Assembly (NCBI RefSeq): GCF_050948175.1
Contig: NW_027490123.1
Span: forward strand, 248,001-312,000
Origin: Xylocopa sonorina
Taxonomy: Eukaryota; Arthropoda; Insecta; Hymenoptera; Apidae
Reading direction: 5' to 3'
Length of the DNA: 64,000 bases
This document shows positions 13,872-27,318 of this stretch, one piece after another; positions within the stretch are counted from its first letter, which is position 1; each line of letters opens with the position of its first letter. Both the position numbers and the translations under genes were made by a program. The notes beneath the pieces were generated by a model, which worked only from the letters and a program-made list of their open reading frames with translations, was not told the origin of the DNA and did not search any database.

Positions 13872-14820
13872 ATTTGAAGTGTAGACGAGGAATACATAAC
13901 ACTTCGCAAATCATATTATATCTTACCATGAAACGTAGAAGTGAGATGCAATATAGCGTTTTAAGAATCATAAGAACTCTATTGCTACGATACGTAGACA
14001 TCTGCAAACGCTATTTCCTTGCAAGGAAGTGTCGCATTTACATTCATTTGAATCGTAGACGAGGAATGCATAACACTTCGCAATGAATATTATATCTTAC
14101 CATGAAACATAGAAATGAGATGCGATATCGCGTTTTAGGAATCATAAGAACTCTATTGCTACGATACGTAGACATCTGCAATCGCTACTACCTTGCAAGG
14201 AAGTGTCGCATTTACTTTCATTTGAATCGTAGACGAGGAATACATAACACATCGCAATGAGTATTACATTTTATCATGAAACATAGAATTGAGATGCGAT
14301 ATCTTGTTTTAGGAAGCATTTGATCTCTATTGCTTCGATACGTAGACATCTGCAAACGCTATTTCCTTGCAAGGAAGTGTCGCATTTACATTCATTTGAA
14401 GTGTAGACGTGGAATACAAGATACTTCGCAAATCATATTACATCTTACCATGAAACATAGAAATGAGATGCGATATCGCGTTTTAAGAAGTTTTAGAACT
14501 CTATTGCTACGACACCTAGACATCTGCAGACGCTATTTCCTTGCAAGGAAGTGTCGCATTTACATTCATTTGAAGTGTAGACGAGGAATACATGATACTT
14601 CGCAAATCATATTATATCTTACCATGAAACATAGAAATGAGATGCGATATCGCGTTTCAAGAATCATAAGAACTCTATTGCTACGATACGTAGACATCTG
14701 CAAACGCTATTTCCTTGCAAGGAAGTGTCGCATTTACATTCTTCTGAAGAGAATACGAGGTATACATAACACTTTACAATGAATATTATATGCTATCATG
14801 CAACATAGAAATGAGATGCG

Positions 14821-15296
14821 ATATCGCGTTTTAAGAAGCATTAGAAATCTATTGCTACGATACGTAGACATCTGCAAGCGCTATTTCCTTGCAAGGAAGT
14901 GTCGCATTTACATTCATTTGAAGTGCAGACGAGGAATACATGACACATCGCAAATCATATTATATCTTACCATGAAACATAGAAATGAGATGCGATATGG
15001 CGTTTTAAGAAGCATTAGAAAGCTATTGCTACGATACGTATACATCTGCAAACGCTATTTCCTAGCGAGGAAGTATCGCATTCACATTCATTTGAAGTGT
15101 AGACGAGGAATACATAACACTTCGCAAATCATGTTATATCTTACCATGAAACATAGAATTGAGATGCGATATCGCGTTTTAAGAAGCATTAGAACACTAT
15201 TGCTACAGCACCTAGACATCTGCACACGCTATTTCCTAGCAAGGAAATGTCGCATTTACATTCATTTGAAGTGTAGACGAGGAATACATAACACTT
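14821..15296 (+). repeat. Second copy of the 10645-11120 block
   Basis: It carries the same set of rare linked variants (GATATGGCG, CGTATACATC, GCTACAGCACC) as the copy 24 monomers upstream. It lies directly after the unusual unit near 14745 (GAAGAGAATACGAGG) that resembles the divergent monomers at the left edge of the window. Confidence 0.75.
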
Positions 15297-16395
15297 CGCA
15301 AATCATGTTATATCTTACCATGAAACATAGAATTGAGATGCGATATCGCGTTTTAAGAAGCATTAGAACACTATTGCTACGATACCTAGACATCTGCAGA
15401 CGCTATTCCCTTGCAAGGAAGTGTCGCATTTACATTCATTTGAAGAGTAGACGAGGAATGCATAACACTTCGCAATGAATATTATATCTTATCAGGAAAC
15501 ATAGATATGAGATGCAATATCTCGTTTTAAGAAGCATTTGAACCCTATTGCTTCGATACGTAGACATCTGCAAACGCTATTTCCTAGCAAGGAAGTGTCG
15601 CATTTACATTCATTTGAAGTGTAGACGAGGAATACATAACACTTCGCAAATCATATTATATCTTACCATGAAACATAGAAATGAGATGCGATATCGCGTT
15701 TTAAGAAGCATTAGAACTCTATTGCTACTTTAGGTAGACATCTGCAAACGCTATTTCCTTGCAATGAAGTGTCGCATTTACATTCATTTGAATTGTAGAC
15801 GAGGAATACATAACACTTCGCAAATCATATTATATCTTACCATGAAACATAGAAATGAGATGCGATATCGCGTTTTAAGAAGCATTAGAACTCCATTGCT
15901 ACGATAGGTAGACATCTGCAAACGCTATTTCCTTGCAAGGAAGTGTCGAATTTACATTGATTTGAAGTGTAGACGAGGAATACATATCACTTCGCAAATC
16001 ATATTATATCTTACCATGAAACATAGAAATGAGATGCGATATCGCATTTTAAGAAGCATTAGAACACTATTGCTACGATAGGTAGACATTTGCAAACGCT
16101 ATTTCCTTGCAAGGAAGTGTCGCATTTACATTCATTTGAATCGTAGACGAGGAATGCATAACACTTCGCAATGAATATTACATCTTACCATAAAACATAG
16201 AAATGAGATGCGATATCGCGTTTTAAGAAGCATTAGAACTCTATTGCTACGTTAGGTAGACATCTGCAAACGCTATTTCCTTGCAAGGAAGTGTCGCATT
16301 TACATTCATTTGAAGTGTAGACGAGGAATACATAACACTTCGCAAATCATAATATATCTTTCCATGAAACGTAGAAGTGAGATGCAATATAGCGT

Positions 16396-19225
16396 TTTAA
16401 GAATCATAAGAACTCTATTGCTACGATACGTAGACATCTGCAAACGCTATTTCCTTGCAAGGAAGTGTCGCATTTACATTCATTTGAATCGTAGACGAGG
16501 AATACATAACACTTTGCAATGAATATTATATCTTACCATGAAACATAGAAATGAGATGCGATATCGCGTTTTAAGAATCATAAGAACTCTATTGCTACGA
16601 TACGTAGACATCTGCAAACGCTATTTCCTTGCAAGGAAGTGTCGCATTTACATTCATTTGAAGTGTAGACGAGGAATACATAACACTTCGCAAATCATAT
16701 TATATCTTACCATGAAACGTAGAAATGAGATGCAATATAGCGTTATAAGAATCATAAGAACTCTATTGCTACGATACGTAGACATCTGCAAACGCTATTT
16801 CCTTGCAAGGAAGTGTCGCATTTACATTCATTTGAATCGTAGACGAGGAATGCATAACACTTCGCAATGAATATTATATCTTACCATGAAACATAGAAAT
16901 GAGATGCGATATCGCGTTTTAAGAAGCATTAGAACTCTATTGCTACTTTAGGTAGATATCTGCAAACGCTATTTCCTTGCAATGAAGTGTCGCATTTACA
17001 TTCATTTGAATTGTAGACGAGGAATACATAAGACTTCGCAAATCATATTATATCTTACCATGAAACATAGAAATGAGATGCGATATCGCGTTTTAAGAAG
17101 CATTAGAACTCTATTGCTACGTTAGGTAGACATCTGCAAGCGCTATTTCCTAGCGAGGATGTGTCGCATTTACATTCATTTGAAGTGTAGACGAGGAATA
17201 CATATCACTTCGCAAATCATATTATATCTTACCATGAAACATAGAAATGAGATGCGATATCGCGTTTTAAGAAGCATTAGAATACTATTGCTACGATAGG
17301 TAGACATTTGCAAACGCTATTTCCTTGCAAGGAAGTGTCGCATTTACATTCATTTGAATCGTAGACGAGGAATACATAACACTTCGCAATGAATATTATA
17401 TCTTACCGTGAAACATAGAAATGAGATGCGATATCGCGTTTTAAGAAGCATTAGAACTCTATTGCTACTTTAGGTAGACATCTGCAAACGCTATTTCCTT
17501 GCAATGAAGTGTCGCATTTACATTCATTTGAATTGTAGACGAGGAATACATAACACTTCGCAAATCATATTATATCTTACCATGAAACATAGAAATGAGA
17601 TGCGATATCGCGTTTTAAGAAGCATTAGAACTCCATTGCTACGATAGGTAGACATCTGCAAACGCTATTTCCTTACAAGGAAGTGTCGCATTTACAATCA
17701 TTTGAATCGTAGACGAGGAATGCATAACACTTCGCAATGAATATTATATCTTACCATGAAACATAGAAATGAGATGCGATATCGCGTTTTAAGAATCATA
17801 AGAACTCTATTGCTACGATACGTAGACATCTGCAAACGCTATTTCCTTGCAAGGAAGTGTCGCATTTACATTCATTTGAATCGTAGACGAGGAATACATA
17901 ACACTTCGCAATGAATATTATATCTTACCATGAAACATAGAAATGAGATGCGATATCGCGTTTTAAGAATCATAAGAACTCTATTGCTACGATACGTAGA
18001 CATCTGCAAACGCTATTTCCTTGCAAGGAAGTGTCGCATTTACATTCATTTGAAGTGTAGACGAGGAATACATAACACTTCGCAAATCATATTATATCTT
18101 ACCATGAAACGTAGAAATGAGATGCAATATAGCGTTATAAGAATCATAAGAACTCTATTGCTACGATACGTAGACATCTGCAAACGCTATTTCCTTGCAA
18201 GGAAGTGTCGCATTTACATTCATTTGAATCGTAGACGAGGAATGCATAACACTTCGCAATGAATATTATATCTTACCATGAAACATAGAAATGAGATGCG
18301 ATATCGCGTTTTAAGAAGCATTAGAACTCTATTGCTACTTTAGGTAGATATCTGCAAACGCTATTTCCTTGCAATGAAGTGTCGCATTTACATTCATTTG
18401 AATTGTAGACGAGGAATACATAAGACTTCGCAAATCATATTATATCTTACCATGAAACATAGAAATGAGATGCGATATCGCGTTTTAAGAAGCATTAGAA
18501 CTCTATTGCTACGTTAGGTAGACATCTGCAAACGCTATTTCCTAGCGAGGATGTGTCGCATTTACATTCATTTGAAGTGTAGACGAGGAATACATATCAC
18601 TTCGCAAATCATATTATATCTTACCATGAAACATAGAAATGAGATGCGATATCGCGTTTTAAGAAGCATTAGAATACTATTGCTACGATAGGTAGACATT
18701 TGCAAACGCTATTTCCTTGCAAGGAAGTGTCGCATTTACATTCATTTGAATCGTAGACGAGGAATACATAACACTTCGCAATGAATATTATATCTTACCG
18801 TGAAACATAGAAATGAGATGCGATATCGCGTTTTAAGAAGCATTAGAACTCTATTGCTACTTTAGGTAGACATCTGCAAACGCTATTTCCTTGCAATGAA
18901 GTGTCGCATTTACATTCATTTGAATTGTAGACGAGGAATACATAACACTTCGCAAATCATATTATATCTTACCATGAAACATAGAAATGAGATGCGATAT
19001 CGCGTTTTAAGAAGCATTAGAACTCCATTGCTACGATAGGTAGACATCTGCAAACGCTATTTCCTTACAAGGAAGTGTCGCATTTACAATCATTTGAATC
19101 GTAGACGAGGAATGCATAACACTTCGCAATGAATATTATATCTTACCATGAAACATAGAAATGAGATGCGATATCGCGTTTTAAGAATCATAAGAACTCT
19201 ATTGCTACGATACGTAGACATCTGC
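16396..19225 (+). repeat. 8-monomer tandem duplication (1392 bp)
   Basis: About 16396-17787 is repeated at about 17788-19179, with the match running on to about 19225. Both copies contain, at the same offsets, TAGCGTTATAAGAATC, ATAAGACTTCGC, AGCGAGGATGTGTCGC, the GTG variant of the unit start (17408 and 18800, exactly 1392 apart) and CCTTACAAGG with TTACAATCATTTG. Few private differences were seen, for example CTGCAAGCGC near 17135 against CTGCAAACGC near 18527. Confidence 0.88.
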
Positions 19226-19300
19226 AAACGCTATTTCCTAGCGAGGAAGTGTCGCATTTACATTCATTTGAAGTGTAGAGGAGGAATACATAACACTTCG

Positions 19301-19316
19301 CAAATCATCTTACCAT
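19301..19316 (+). other. 7-bp deletion in a monomer (phase change)
   Basis: The sequence reads CAAATCATCTTACC where sibling units read CAAATCATATTATATCTTACC, so seven bases of ATATTATAT are lost, leaving one AT. The monomer phase changes from 8 to 1. The AT-rich ATATTATAT tract offers short direct repeats for slippage. It is the largest indel in the array and the last one going right. Confidence 0.9.
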
Positions 19317-20089
19317 GAAACATAGAAATGAGATGCGATATCGCGTTTTAAGAAGCATTAGATTACTATTGCTACGATAGGTAGACATTTGCAAACGCCA
19401 TTTCCTTGCAAGGAAGTGTCGCATTTACATTCATTTGAATCGTAGACGAGGAATGCATAGCACTTCGCAATGAATATTATATCTTATCATGAAACATAGA
19501 TATGAAATGCAATATCTCGTTCTAAGAATCAGAAGAACTATATTGCTACGATACGTAGACATCTGCAAACGCTATTTCCTTGCAAGGAAGTGTCGCATTT
19601 ACATTCATTTGAATCGTAGACGAGGAATGCATAACACTTCGCAATGAATATTATATCTTACCATGAAACATAGAAATGAGATGCGATATCGCGTTTTAAG
19701 AAGCATTAGAACTCTATTGCTACTTTAGGTAGACATCTGCAAACGCTATTTCCTTGCAATGAAGTGTCGCATTTACATTCATTTGAATTGTAGACGGGGA
19801 ATACATAACACTTCGCAAATCATATTATATCTTACCATGAAACATAGAAATGAGATGCGATATCGCGTTGTAAGAAGCATGAGAACTCTATTGCTACGTT
19901 AGGTAGACATCTGCAAACGCTATTTCCTAGCGAGGATGTGTCGCATTTACATTCATTTGAAGTGTAGACGAGGAATACATATCACTTCGCAAATCATATT
20001 ATATCTTACCATGAAACATAGAATTGAGATGCGATATCGCGTTTTAAGAAGCAATAGAATACTATTGCTACGATAGGTAGACATTTGCA

Positions 20090-22393
20090 AACGCTATTTC
20101 CTTGCAAGGAAGTGTCTCATTTACACTCATTTGAATCGTAGACGAGGAATGCATAACACTTCGCAATGAATATTATATCTTACCATGAAACATAGAAATG
20201 AGATGCGATATCGCGTTTTAAGAAGCATTTGAACTCTATTGCTACGATACGTAGACATCTGTTAACGCTATTTCCTTGCAAGGAAGTGTCGAATTTACAT
20301 TCATTTGAAGTGTAGACGAGGAATACATAACACTTCGCAAATCATATTATATCTTACCATGAAGCATAGAAATGATATGCGATATCGCGTTTTAAGAAGC
20401 ATTAGAACTCTATTGCTACTTTAGGTAGACATCTGCAAACGCTATTTCCTTGCAAGGAAGTGCCGCATTTACATTCATTTGAAGTGTAGACGAGGAATAC
20501 ATAACACTTCGCAAATCATATTATATCTTACCATGAAACGTAGAAATGAGATGCAATATAGCGTTTTAAGAATCATAAGAACTCTATTGCTACGATACGT
20601 AGACATCTGCAAACGCTATTTCCTTGCAAGGAAGTGTCGCATTTACATTCATTTGAATCGTAGACGAGGAATGCATAACACTTCGCAATGAATATTATAT
20701 CTTACCGTGAAACATAGAAATGAGATGCGATATCGCGTTTTAAGAAGCATTAGAACTCTATTGCTACGATACGTAGACATCTGCAAACGCTATTTCCTTG
20801 CAAGGAAGTGTCGCATTTACATTCATTTGAAGTGTAGACCAGGAATACATAACACTTCGCAAATCATATTATATCTTACCATGAAGCATAGAAATGAGAT
20901 GCGATATCGCGTTTTAAGAAGCATTAGAACTCTATTGCTACTTTAGGTAGACATCTGCAAACGCTATTTCCTTGCAAAGAAGTGTCGCATTTACATTCAT
21001 TTGAAGTGTAGACGAGGAATACATAACACTTCGCAAATCATATTATATCTTACCATGAAACGTAGAAATGAGATGCAATATAGCGTTTTAAGAATCATAA
21101 GAACTCTATTGCTACGATACGTAGACATCTGCAAACGCTATTTCCTTGCAAGGAAGTGTCGCATTTACATTCATTTGAAGTGTAGACCAGGAATACATAA
21201 CACTTCGCAAATCATATTATATCTTACCATGAAGCATAGAAATGAGATGCGATATCGCGTTTTAAGAAGCATTAGAACTCTATTACTACTTTAGGTAGAC
21301 ATCTGCAAACGCTATTTCCTTGCAAGGAAGTGTCGCATTTACATTCATTTGAATCGTAGACGAGGAATGCATAACACTTCGCAATGAATATTATATCTTA
21401 CCATGAAACATAGAAATGAGATGCGATATCGCGTTTTAAGAAGCATTTGAACTCTATTGCTACGATACGTAGACATCTGCAAACGCTATTTCCTTGCATG
21501 GAAGTGTCGAATTTACATTCATTTGAAGTGTAGACGAGGAATACATAACACTTCGCAAATCATATTATATCTTACCATGAAGCATAGAAATGAGATGCGA
21601 TATCGCGTTTTAAGAAGCATTAGAACTCTATTGCTACTTTAGGTAGACATCTGCAAACGCTATTTCCTTGCAAGGAAGTGTCGCATTTACATTCATTTGA
21701 AGTGTAGACGAGGAATACATAACACTTCGCAAATCATATTATATCTTACCATGAAACGTAGAAATGAGATGCAATATAGCGTTTTAAGAATCATAAGAAC
21801 TCTATTGCTACGATACGTAGACATCTGCAAACGCTATTTCCTTGCAAGGAAGTGTCGCATTTACATTCATTTGAATCGTAGACGAGGAATGCATAACACT
21901 TCGCAATGAATATTATATCTTACCGTGAAACATAGAAATGAGATGCGATATCGCGTTTTAAGAAGCATTAGAACTCTATTGCTACGATACGTAGACATCT
22001 GCAAACGCTATTTCCTTGCAAGGAAGTGTCGCATTTACATTCATTTGAAGTGTAGACCAGGAATACATAACACTTCGCAAATCATATTATATCTTACCAT
22101 GAAGGATAGAAATGAGATGCGATATCGCGTTTTAAGAAGCATTAGAACTCTATTGCTACTTTAGGTACACATCTGCAAACGCTATTTCCTTGCAAGGAAG
22201 TGTCGCATTTACATTCATTTGAAGTGTAGACGAGGAATACATAACACTTCGCAAATCATATTATATCTTACCATGAAACGTAGAAATGAGATGCAATATA
22301 GCGTTTTAAGAATCATAAGAACTCTATTGCTACGATACGTAGACATCTGCAAACGCTATTTCCTTGCAAGGAAGTGTCGCATTTACATTCATT
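20090..22393 (+). repeat. 7-monomer tandem duplication (1218 bp) with internal 3-monomer repetition
   Basis: About 20090-21175 matches about 21308-22393 at a distance of 1218 bp. Diagnostic features in both are GTGTCGAATTTAC, GTAGACCAGGAATAC and the GTG unit start (20707 and 21925). Inside each copy the AAACGTAGAAATGAG unit recurs 522 bp later (3 monomers), so a 3-monomer duplication is nested in the 7-monomer one. Confidence 0.82.
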
Positions 22394-25076
22394 TGAATCG
22401 TAGACGAGGAATGCATAACACTTCGCAATGAATATTATATCTTACCATGAAACATAGAAGTGAGATGCGATATCGCGTTTTAAGAAGCATTAGAACTCTA
22501 TTGCTACTTTAGGTAGACATCTGCAAACGCTATTTCCTTGCAATGAAGTGTCGCATTTACAGTCATTTGAATTGTAGACGAGGAATACATAACACTTCGC
22601 AAATCATATTATATCTTACCATGAAACATAGAAATGAGATGCGATATCGCGTTTTAAGAAGCATGAGAACTCTATTGCTACGTTAGGTAGACATCTGCAA
22701 ACGCTATTTCCTAGCGAGGATGTATCGCATTTACATTCATTTGAAGTGTAGACGAGGAATACATAACACTTCGCAAATCATATTATATCTTACCATGAAG
22801 CATAGAAATGAGATGCGATATCGCGTTTTAAGAAGCATTAGAACTCTATTGCTACTTTAGGTAGACATCTGCAAACGCTATTTCCTTGCAAGGAAGTGTC
22901 GCATTTACATTCATTTGAAGTGTAGACGAGGAATACATAACACTTCGCAAATCATATTATATCCTACCATGAGACGTAGAAATGAGATGCAATATAGCGT
23001 TTTAAGAATCATAAGAACTCTATTGCTACGATACATAGACATCTGCAAACGCTATTTCCTTGCAAGGAAGTGTCGCATTTACATTCATATGAATCGTAGA
23101 CGAGGAATGCATAACACTTCGCAATGAATATTATATCTTACCGTGAAACATAGAAATGAGATGCGATATCGCGTTTTAAGAAGCATTAGAATACTATTGC
23201 TACGATAGGTAGACATTTGCAAACGCTATTTCCTTGCAAGGAAGTGTCGCATTTACATTCATTTGAATCGTAGACGAGGAATGCATAACACTTCGCAATG
23301 AATATTATATCTTACCATGAAACATAGAAATGAGATGCGATATCGCGTTTTAAGAAGCATTTGAACTCTATTGCTACGATACGTAGACATCTGCAAACGC
23401 TATTTCCTTGCAAGGAAGTGTCGAATTTACATTCATTTGAAGTGTAGACGAGGAATACATAACACTAAGCAAATCATATTATATCTTACCATGAAGCATA
23501 GAAATGAGATGCGATATCGCGTTCTAAGAAGCATTAGAACTCTATTGCTACTTTAGGTAGACATCTGCAAACGCTATTTCCTTGCAAGGAAGTGTCGCAT
23601 TTACATTCATTTGAAGTGTAGACGAGGAATACATAACACTTCGCAAATCATATTATATCTTACCATGAGACGTAGAAATGAGATGCAATATAGCGTTTTA
23701 AGAATCATAAGAACTCTATTGCTACGATACGTAGACATCTGCGAACGCTATTTCCTTGCAAGGAAGTGTCGCATTTACATTCATTTGAATCGTAGACGAG
23801 GAATGCATAACACTTCGCAATGAATATTATATCTTACCGTGAAACATAGAAATGAGATGCGATATCGCGTTTTAAGAAGCATTAGAACTCTATTGCTACT
23901 TTAGGTAGACATCTGCAAACGCTATTTCTTTGCAATGAAGTGTCGCATTTACATTCATTTGAATTGTAGACGAGGAATACATAACACTTCGCAAATCATA
24001 TTATATCTTACCATGAAACATAGAAATGAGATGCGATATCGCGTTTTAAGAAGCATTAGAACTCCATTGCTACGATAGGTAGACATCTGCAAACGCTATT
24101 TCCTTGCAAGGAAGTGTCGAATTTACATTGATTTGAAGTGTAGACGAGGAATACATATCACTTCGCAAATCATATTATATCTTACCATGAAACATAGAAA
24201 TGAGATGCGATATCGCGTTTTAAGAAGCATTAGAACACTATTGCTACGATAGGTAGACATTTGCAAACGCTATTTCCTTGCAAGGAAGTGTCGCATTTAC
24301 ATTCATTTGAATCGTAGACGAGGAATGCATAACACTTCGCAATGAATATTACATCTTACCATGAAACATAGAAATGAGATGCGATATCGCGCTTTAAGAA
24401 GCATTAGAAATCTATTGCTACGATACGTAGACATCTGCAAACGCTATTTCCTAGCGAGGAAGTGTCGCATTCACATTCATTTGAAGTGTAGACGAGGAAT
24501 ACATAACCCTTCGCAAATCATATTATATCTTACCATGAAACATAGAAATGAGATGCGATATCGCGTTTTAAGAAGCATTTGAATTCTATTGCTACGATAC
24601 CTAGACATCTGCAAGCGCTATTTCCTTGCAAGGAAGTGTCGCATTTACATTCATTTGAAGTGTAGACGAGGAATACATAACACTTCGCAATGAATACGAT
24701 ATCTTATCATGAAACATAGATATGAGATGCAATATCTCGTTTTAAGAAGCATTTGAACTCTATTTCTTCGATACGTAGACATCTGCAAACGCAATTTCCT
24801 TGCAAGAAAGTGTCGCATTTATATTCATTTGAACTGTAGACGAGGAATACACAACACTTCGCAAATCATACTATATCTTACCATAAAACATAGAAATGAG
24901 ATGCGATATCGCGTTTTAAGAAGCATTAGAACTCTATTGCTACGTTAGGTAGACATCTGCAAACGCTATTTCCTTGCAAGGAAGTGTCGCATTTACATTC
25001 ATTTGAAGTGTAGACGAGGAATACATAACACTTCGCAATGAATATTATACCTTACCATGAAACATAGAAATGAGAT

Positions 25077-25086
25077 GCGATATCGC
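25077..25086. repeat. Representative 10-bp palindrome GCGATATCGC (monomer offset 21-30)
   Basis: GCGATATCGC equals its own reverse complement and contains an EcoRV-type GATATC. It is present in most units. Variant classes replace it by CAATATAGCG, CAATATCTCG or TGATATCGC, which weaken or break the dyad. The position given is in a representative unit. Confidence 0.9.
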
Positions 25087-25113
25087 GTTTTAAGAATCAT
25101 AAGAACTCTATTG

Positions 25114-25126
25114 CTACGATACGTAG
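25114..25126. repeat. Representative inverted repeat CTACG-ATA-CGTAG (monomer offset 58-70)
   Basis: Five-base arms flank a 3-base centre. Common variants CTACGATAGGTAG, CTACGTTAGGTAG and CTACTTTAGGTAG keep four-base CTAC/GTAG arms. CTACGATACCTAG, CTGCGATAGG and CTATGATAGG lose them in part. The array ends in this element at 63928. Confidence 0.85.
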
Positions 25127-25143
25127 ACATCTGCAAACGCTAT

Positions 25144-25157
25144 TTCCTTGCAAGGAA
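25144..25157. repeat. Representative 14-bp palindrome TTCCTTGCAAGGAA (monomer offset 88-101)
   Basis: TTCCTTGCAAGGAA equals its own reverse complement. The perfect form dominates from domain 2 rightward. CCTAGCAAGG and CCTAGCGAGG forms, mismatched at the centre, dominate the first 5.7 kb and recur in particular units elsewhere. Other states are CCTTACAAGG and TCTTTGCAAGG. Confidence 0.9.
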
Positions 25158-26619
25158 GTGTCGCATTTACATTCATTTGAAGTGTAGACGAGGAATACAT
25201 AACACTTCGCAAATCATATTATATCTTACCATGAAACATAGAAGTGAGATGCGATATCGCGTTTTAAGAAGCATTAGAACACTATTGCTACGATAGGTAG
25301 ACATTTGCAAACGCTATTTCCTTGCAAGGAAGTGTCGCATTTACATTCATTTGAATCGTAGACGAGGAATGCATAACACTTCGCAATGAATATTACATCT
25401 TACCATGAAACATAGAAATGAGATGCGATATCGCGCTTTAAGAAGCATTAGAAATCTATTGCTACGATACGTAGACATCTGCAAACGCTATTTCCTAGCG
25501 AGGAAGTGTCGCATTCACATTCATTTGAAGTGTAGACGAGGAATACATAACCCTTCGCAAATCATATTATATCTTACCATGAAACATAGAAATGAGATGC
25601 GATATCGCGTTTTAAGAAGCATTTGAATTCTATTGCTACGATACCTAGACATCTGCAAGCGCTATTTCCTTGCAAGGAAGTGTCGCATTTACATTCATTT
25701 GAAGTGTAGACGAGGAATACATAACACTTCGCAATGAATACTATATCTTATCATGAAACATAGATATGAGATGCAATATCTCGTTTTAAGAAGCATTTGA
25801 ACTCTATTGCTTCGATACGTAGACATCTGCAAACGCAATTTCCTTGCAAGAAAGTGTCGCATTTATATTCATTTGAAGTGTAGACGACGAATACACAACA
25901 CTTCGCAAATCATACTATATCTTACCATAAAACATAGAAATGAGATGCGATATCGCGTTTTAAGAAGCATTAGAACTCTATTGCTACGTTAGGTAGACAT
26001 CTGCAAACGCTATTTCCTTGCAAGGAAGTGTCGTATTTACATTCATTTGAAGTGTAGACGAGGAATACATAACACTTCGCAATGAATATTATATCTTTCC
26101 ATGAAACGTAGAAGTGAGATGCAATATAGCGTTGTAAGAATCATAAGAACTCTATTGCTACGATACGTAGACATCTGCAAACGCTATTTCCTTGCAAGGA
26201 AGTGTCGCATTTACATTCATTTGAATCGTAGACGAGGAATGCATAACACTTCGCAATGAATATTATATCTTACCATGAAACATAGAAATGAGATGCGATA
26301 TCGCGTTTTAAGAATCATAAGAACTCTATTGCTACGATACGTAGACATCTGCAAACGCTATTTCCTTGCAAGGAAGTGTCGTATTTACATTCATTTGAAG
26401 TGTAGACGAGGAATACATAAGACTTCGCAAATCATATTATATCTTACCATGAAACGTAGAAATGAGATGCAATAGAGCGTTCTAAGAATCATAAGAACTC
26501 TATTGCTACGATACGTAGACATCTGCAAACGCTATTTCCTTGCAAGGAAGTGTCGCATTTACATTCATTTGAATCGTAGACGAGGAATGCATAACACTTC
26601 GCAATGAATATTATATCTT

Positions 26620-27144
26620 ACCATGAAACGTAGAAGTGAGATGCAATATAGCGTTTTAAGAATCATAAGATCTCTATTGCTACGATACGTAGACATCTGC
26701 AAACGCTATTTCCTTGCAAGGAAGTGTCGCATTTACATTCATTTGAATCGTAGACGAGGAGTGCTTAACACTTCGCAATGAATATTATATCTTATCATGA
26801 AACATAGATATGAGACGCAATATCTCGTTTTAAGAAGCATTTGAACTCTATTGCTTCGATACGTAGACATCTGTAAACGCTATTTCCTTGCAAGGAAGTG
26901 TCGCATTTACATTCATTTGAAGTGTAGACGAGGAATACATAACACTTCGCAAATCATATTATATCTTACCATGAAACATAGAAGTGAGATGCGATATCGC
27001 GTTTTAAGAAGCATTAGAACCCTATTGCTACGATACCTAGACATCTGCAGACGCTATTTCCTAGCGAGGAAGTGTCGCATTTACATTCATTTGAAGTGTA
27101 GACGAGGAATACATAACACTTCGCAAATCATATTATATCTTACC
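26620..27144 (+). repeat. 3-monomer block copied at about 28708-29232 (12 monomers apart)
   Basis: It shares with the copy 2088 bp downstream the rare TGCTTAACACTTCGC, GAGACGCAA and CATCTGTAAACGC variants. Private differences include GAGGAGTGC here against GAGGACTGC there, and TAGCGAGG here against TAGCAAGG there. Confidence 0.75.
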
Positions 27145-27318
27145 ATGAAACATAGAAGTGAGATGCGATATCGCGTTTTAAGAAGCATTAGAACCCTATT
27201 GCTACGATACCTAGACATCTGCAGACGCTATTTCCTAGCGAGGAAGTGTCGCATTTACATTCATTTGAAGTGTAGACGAGGAATACATAACACTTCGCAA
27301 ATCATATTATATCTTACC
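26971..27318 (+). repeat. Two adjacent identical monomers
   Basis: Units 26971-27144 and 27145-27318 are identical over all 174 bases by direct comparison, including the uncommon combination CATAGAAGTGAG, GAACCCTATTGC, GATACCTAGAC and CTAGCGAGG. The related locus at 29059 has this unit only once, so this looks like a recent single-monomer duplication. Confidence 0.9.

Larger units (their letters stand above)
1..15724 (+). repeat. Array domain 1: heterogeneous, CCTAGCAAGG-rich monomers
   Basis: This domain mixes several monomer classes. Some start ATGAAATATAGAATTGAG. Others carry GATACCTAGACATCTGCAG, which creates a PstI-type CTGCAG and loses half of the CTACG/CGTAG dyad. A third class reads TATCTTATCAGGAAACATAGA...CAATATCTCG. 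The central palindrome is mostly in the imperfect state CCTAGCAAGG or CCTAGCGAGG in the first 5.7 kb, with CCTTGCAAGG becoming commoner to the right. Two of the three indels of the whole array lie here (near 6186 and 9398). Higher-order units are short or separated by other monomers. The right limit is set where CTACTTTAGGTAG monomers first appear (about 15725); it is an operational boundary, not a sharp junction. Confidence 0.7.
24170..26095 (+). repeat. 6-monomer tandem duplication (1044 bp)
   Basis: Bases from about 24170 match bases from about 25214 at 1044 bp. Shared rare variants are ATATCGCGCTTTAAG, CATAACCCTTCGC, GCATTTGAATTC, CTTGCAAGAAAGTG and CTTACCATAAAACATAG. The second copy has private changes such as GTAGACGACGAATAC near 25880. 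Confidence 0.82.
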
